This document shows positions 63,301-64,000 of a stretch of 64,000 bases of DNA, one piece after another. The stretch is from contig OV277863.1 in assembly GCA_922989275.2 (NCBI GenBank), positions 22,224,001-22,288,000 on the forward strand. The letters are read 5' to 3'. How positions within the stretch are numbered: position 1 is the first letter of the stretch; each line of letters begins with the position of its first letter. The notes under the pieces are model-generated. The model was not told the origin of the DNA. It saw only the letters and a program-made list of their open reading frames with translations, and searched no databases. The DNA is from Gari tellinella. Its lineage: Eukaryota; Mollusca; Bivalvia; Cardiida; Psammobiidae. A program made the position numbers and the translations under genes.

Positions 63301-63656
63301 TTTGTCAAAAGCCAAATAATGCCACAAATTTGCTTTTATTTAAGTATTTTATTTTATTTTGACAAGAACACCATCCGGTTGCGAGTCCCTTTAAAAGGGC
63401 ATGATGAAAACATATTTGAATGAGGAGTCAACAAGCGCACTTAAAGCGCTTAGTACTTTTGGGGAAATGGTGGAGCGAGCTTTAAAATAGAATAAAAGAA
63501 TTTCTATGTTACAGGCACTAGGTCCGAAATGGATATGTCTGAATAAAGAAGAGACAAGGGCATACGTGTCGCTTCACATTAATAATGGTATTGCAGTGGT
63601 AGACTTGAGACCTGGCCAAGAAACCATCAAACAAATGATCGGCCTAGGGTTAAAAA
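57114..63656 (+). CDS. MSP130-like secreted protein, 5' four exons (continues beyond window)
   Basis: Exons 57,114-57,321, 58,894-58,985, 60,629-60,979 and 63,515-63,656 join in phase (1, 0, 0) with GT-AG introns, giving 264 residues so far. Residues 1-22 (MRKTFIIAAIVLSLGAVGIS) form a signal peptide. EKIAIDHRKKLVYGVG (55-70), the AHHVVTRNCSRVIVAI repeat (149-164) and LGPKWICLNKEETRAYVSL with NNGIAVVDL (219-248) follow the order and spacing of MSP130 / choice-of-anchor I beta-propeller proteins. Those proteins are extracellular glycoproteins tied to biomineralisation in echinoderms and molluscs. N-glycosylation motifs: N82, N129, N156, N176. Acidic residues usual in the family (DLEPEY, NEGE) are replaced here, so it may be a diverged paralogue. 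Confidence 0.78.
57562..57872. mobile_element. Inverted-repeat element rich in GTCATGATG
   Basis: The left arm (TCATCATGACGTCATCCTCA to GGTACGTTCGCAGCT) pairs imperfectly with the right arm (AGCTGCGAACGTACG to ATGATGACGTCATGA). Each outer arm contains TGACGTCA, the core of a CRE site. It lies inside intron 1. Confidence 0.75.
57930..58040. repeat. Imperfect palindrome (GAGATCGTTCTC)
   Basis: TGAGATCGTTCTCAAATTG with GAGAATGATCTCAGACTCA; related to the one at 32,060-32,170. Confidence 0.6.
58124..58193 (-). repeat. tRNA-derived SINE head, copy 1
   Basis: On the minus strand: TGGTAGCTCAGACGGGAGAG (box A), CTTGTTCAGTAAGCAAG stem, then GTCCCGGGTTTGAGTC (box B). The acceptor stem does not pair well, so no functional tRNA is called. 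Confidence 0.65.
58412..58481 (-). repeat. tRNA-derived SINE head, copy 2
   Basis: On the minus strand: CCCGGATAGCTCAAACGGGA, CTTGACCAGTAAGCAAG, ACCCCGGGTTCGAGTCCCTG and TCTGGG. The 7-bp acceptor stem pairs (with wobbles), and ends recall tRNA-Lys. The anticodon loop has 9 bases and no usable anticodon, so it is a tRNA-like repeat. Downstream AAACTCAACxCxGCTACA is shared with copy 1, about 288 bp away. Confidence 0.65.
58894..58985 (+). CDS. MSP130-like gene, exon 2
   Basis: 92 nt. Acceptor TTTCCAG|GAACTG, donor CAGTCG|GTATGT. Completes the Gly codon and encodes TDRLTVLRILPNRTLTLVHT then EILTDWDLQS, with N82-R-T. Phase 0 out. Confidence 0.75.
59080..59212. mobile_element. Family C element, shortened
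   Basis: GAGCTTCAGATTAGAGGAGT to CTCACTCTTATCTGGGACC, with AAAATCTTTATTTCTGCATT inside. The central part present in the copy at 22,665 is missing. Confidence 0.7.
59293..59400. repeat. hAT-like end with GAATATTCGG palindromes
   Basis: TAGGGATGTAACGGTTCACTC followed by CGAATATTCGGTTC and GAACCGAATATTCG. GGGATGTAACGG ends are common in hAT-type elements; the other end was not found. Confidence 0.5.
60629..60979 (+). CDS. MSP130-like gene, exon 3
   Basis: 351 nt, 117 codons, phase 0 at both ends. Donor GAAAGG|GTATAG. Encodes VQTCNGFATITARSDAGSED, RLFVFRGYNK, the blade repeat LSPGPAHHVVTRNCSRVIVA, then LLFSAFESQLPRLEKEW. The Cys at residues 104 and 157 may pair, as in extracellular proteins. 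Confidence 0.8.
61377..61560. repeat. CCGGCGTTTGTCTGTCTG repeat
   Basis: TTCCGGCGTTTGTCTG, then CTGT and CCGT units and GTCACGCGTTTTGCG. It resembles the start of the bivalve-type repeat at 17,027. Confidence 0.6.
62290..62405. mobile_element. Family E remnant
   Basis: ACATAGGACACCTGTACG, TTTTACAGGTTCACTG, TTCGTAGCTAGGGCTCAATG and TGTTAA. Confidence 0.55.
62480..62640. mobile_element. Family B remnant
   Basis: GAAATAAAGCAGAACGCTC with GCCGTCTGCTTAACTTTCAG. The hairpin has mismatches and the ends are missing. Confidence 0.5.
63004..63083 (-). repeat. tRNA-like sequence
   Basis: On the minus strand: GTGGTCCATTGGTCTAAGCG (box A) and CCCCGGGTTCGAATCCCACC (box B), separated by an arm long enough for a Leu/Ser-type tRNA. 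Neither acceptor nor T stem pairs fully, so a SINE head or tRNA pseudogene is more likely than a working gene. Confidence 0.5.
63515..63656 (+). CDS. MSP130-like gene, exon 4
   Basis: 142 nt. Encodes ALGPKWICLNKEETRAYVSL then HINNGIAVVDLRPGQETIKQ and MIGLGLK, with donor AAAA|GTAAGTG in phase 1. This is the best-conserved stretch: the family pattern is LEPEYI..G..AYVSLQENNA.AVVD..T..I..I.GLGFK. Confidence 0.82.
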
Positions 63657-63690
63657 GTAAGTGACCACATATTTTATAGCCTTGCTTCTA

Positions 63691-63935
63691 CAGTGGAGAA
63701 AACGTTATTCTTTCCCGCGTTTACGCTAAAACTATTATTTTCATTGCAAAAAGTTTGGAGCCAGATCAGAGGCCGGGTAACCCGGCGTCTGATCTGGCTC
63801 CAAACTATTTGCCGTCAAGGTTAAAATCAACATTCTGAATTGTCGAAAAATGTCATGTTCTTCATTTTATTACATGTACAATGCGTTTGAGTTTCGTTTG
63901 CGTTTAAACGGGAAAGAATAACGTTTTCTCCACTG
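63691..63935. mobile_element. Family A element 34 bp inside MSP130-like intron 4
   Basis: TA-CAGTGGAGAAAACG to CGTTTTCTCCACTG-TA. Core hairpin with GGCCGGGTAACCCGGCG. It begins 34 bp after the exon 4 donor. Confidence 0.9.
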
Positions 63936-63969
63936 TACGTACAGGGGATAAAAAGTAATTGTGTCCCGC

Positions 63970-64000
63970 TTAAGGGTGTATCTAACTCATGAATTTGGGA
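63970..64000. mobile_element. Family G element start, cut by window edge
   Basis: TTAAGGGTGTATCTAACTCA, matching the start at 39,714. Confidence 0.5.

Larger units (their letters stand above)
60980..63514. other. MSP130-like intron 3
   Basis: 2,535 bp. Contains a GTCTGTCTGTCC-rich repeat (about 61,377-61,470), family E and B remnants (62,290-62,640), a core-hairpin relative (62,635-62,780) and a tRNA-like repeat. No extra exon found. Acceptor TTTCTATGTTACAG. Confidence 0.7.

Overview
The window is non-coding-rich, AT-rich animal nuclear DNA. It holds multi-exon genes with GT-AG introns, several families of palindromic miniature elements, decayed LINEs and a tyrosine-recombinase-type retroelement. 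Three things point to a mollusc, most likely a bivalve: the GTGAGC...TTGTCCGGCGTCCGTCGTCC repeat that ends in a GGGCC..CAGGCCCTCTTG motif, the dense TTAACCC...GGGTTAA miniature elements, and an MSP130-type biomineralisation gene. The species was not identified.

Layout. Positions 1-11,092 hold two directly repeated copies of a fold-back element with about 1-kb terminal inverted repeats around a 26/27-bp minisatellite. Between the copies lies a decayed minus-strand LINE (about 5,170-6,960). Positions 11,140-34,190 are mostly miniature elements. Threaded through them is a minus-strand gene for a multi-pass membrane protein, whose 3' five coding exons I could assemble in consistent phase (34,181, 26,139, 19,568, 18,712, 16,034; stop at 15,946). 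Positions 34,200-51,000 are repeat territory: palindromes, a segmental duplication, a 65-bp minisatellite and many miniature elements. Positions 51,066-53,812 hold a deleted Ngaro/DIRS-like retroelement (gag-like ORF, start of a reverse transcriptase and an SGNH hydrolase remnant, with split direct repeats). A second decayed LINE lies at 55,335-56,180 on the plus strand. From 57,114 to the right edge are four phase-consistent exons of a secreted, MSP130-like (choice-of-anchor I type) protein; the gene continues past the window.

The two genes are unrelated in any visible way. What links the window is its repeats. Two hairpin modules recur in elements with different termini. One is built on CAAACAGTTTGG..GATCAGACGCC; the other is built on TTAAAGCAGGTTGAAAGTAA. 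The two arms of each hairpin match each other better than they match other copies. A composite family with 6-bp target duplications carries the second module at the same internal position in three copies. Miniature elements lie in nearly every intron. One sits just beyond the stop codon of the membrane-protein gene, where it supplies the first AATAAA downstream.

Limits: no search or alignment program was used. Family assignments rest on recognised motifs, and first exons, promoters and 5' ends of genes were mostly not found.
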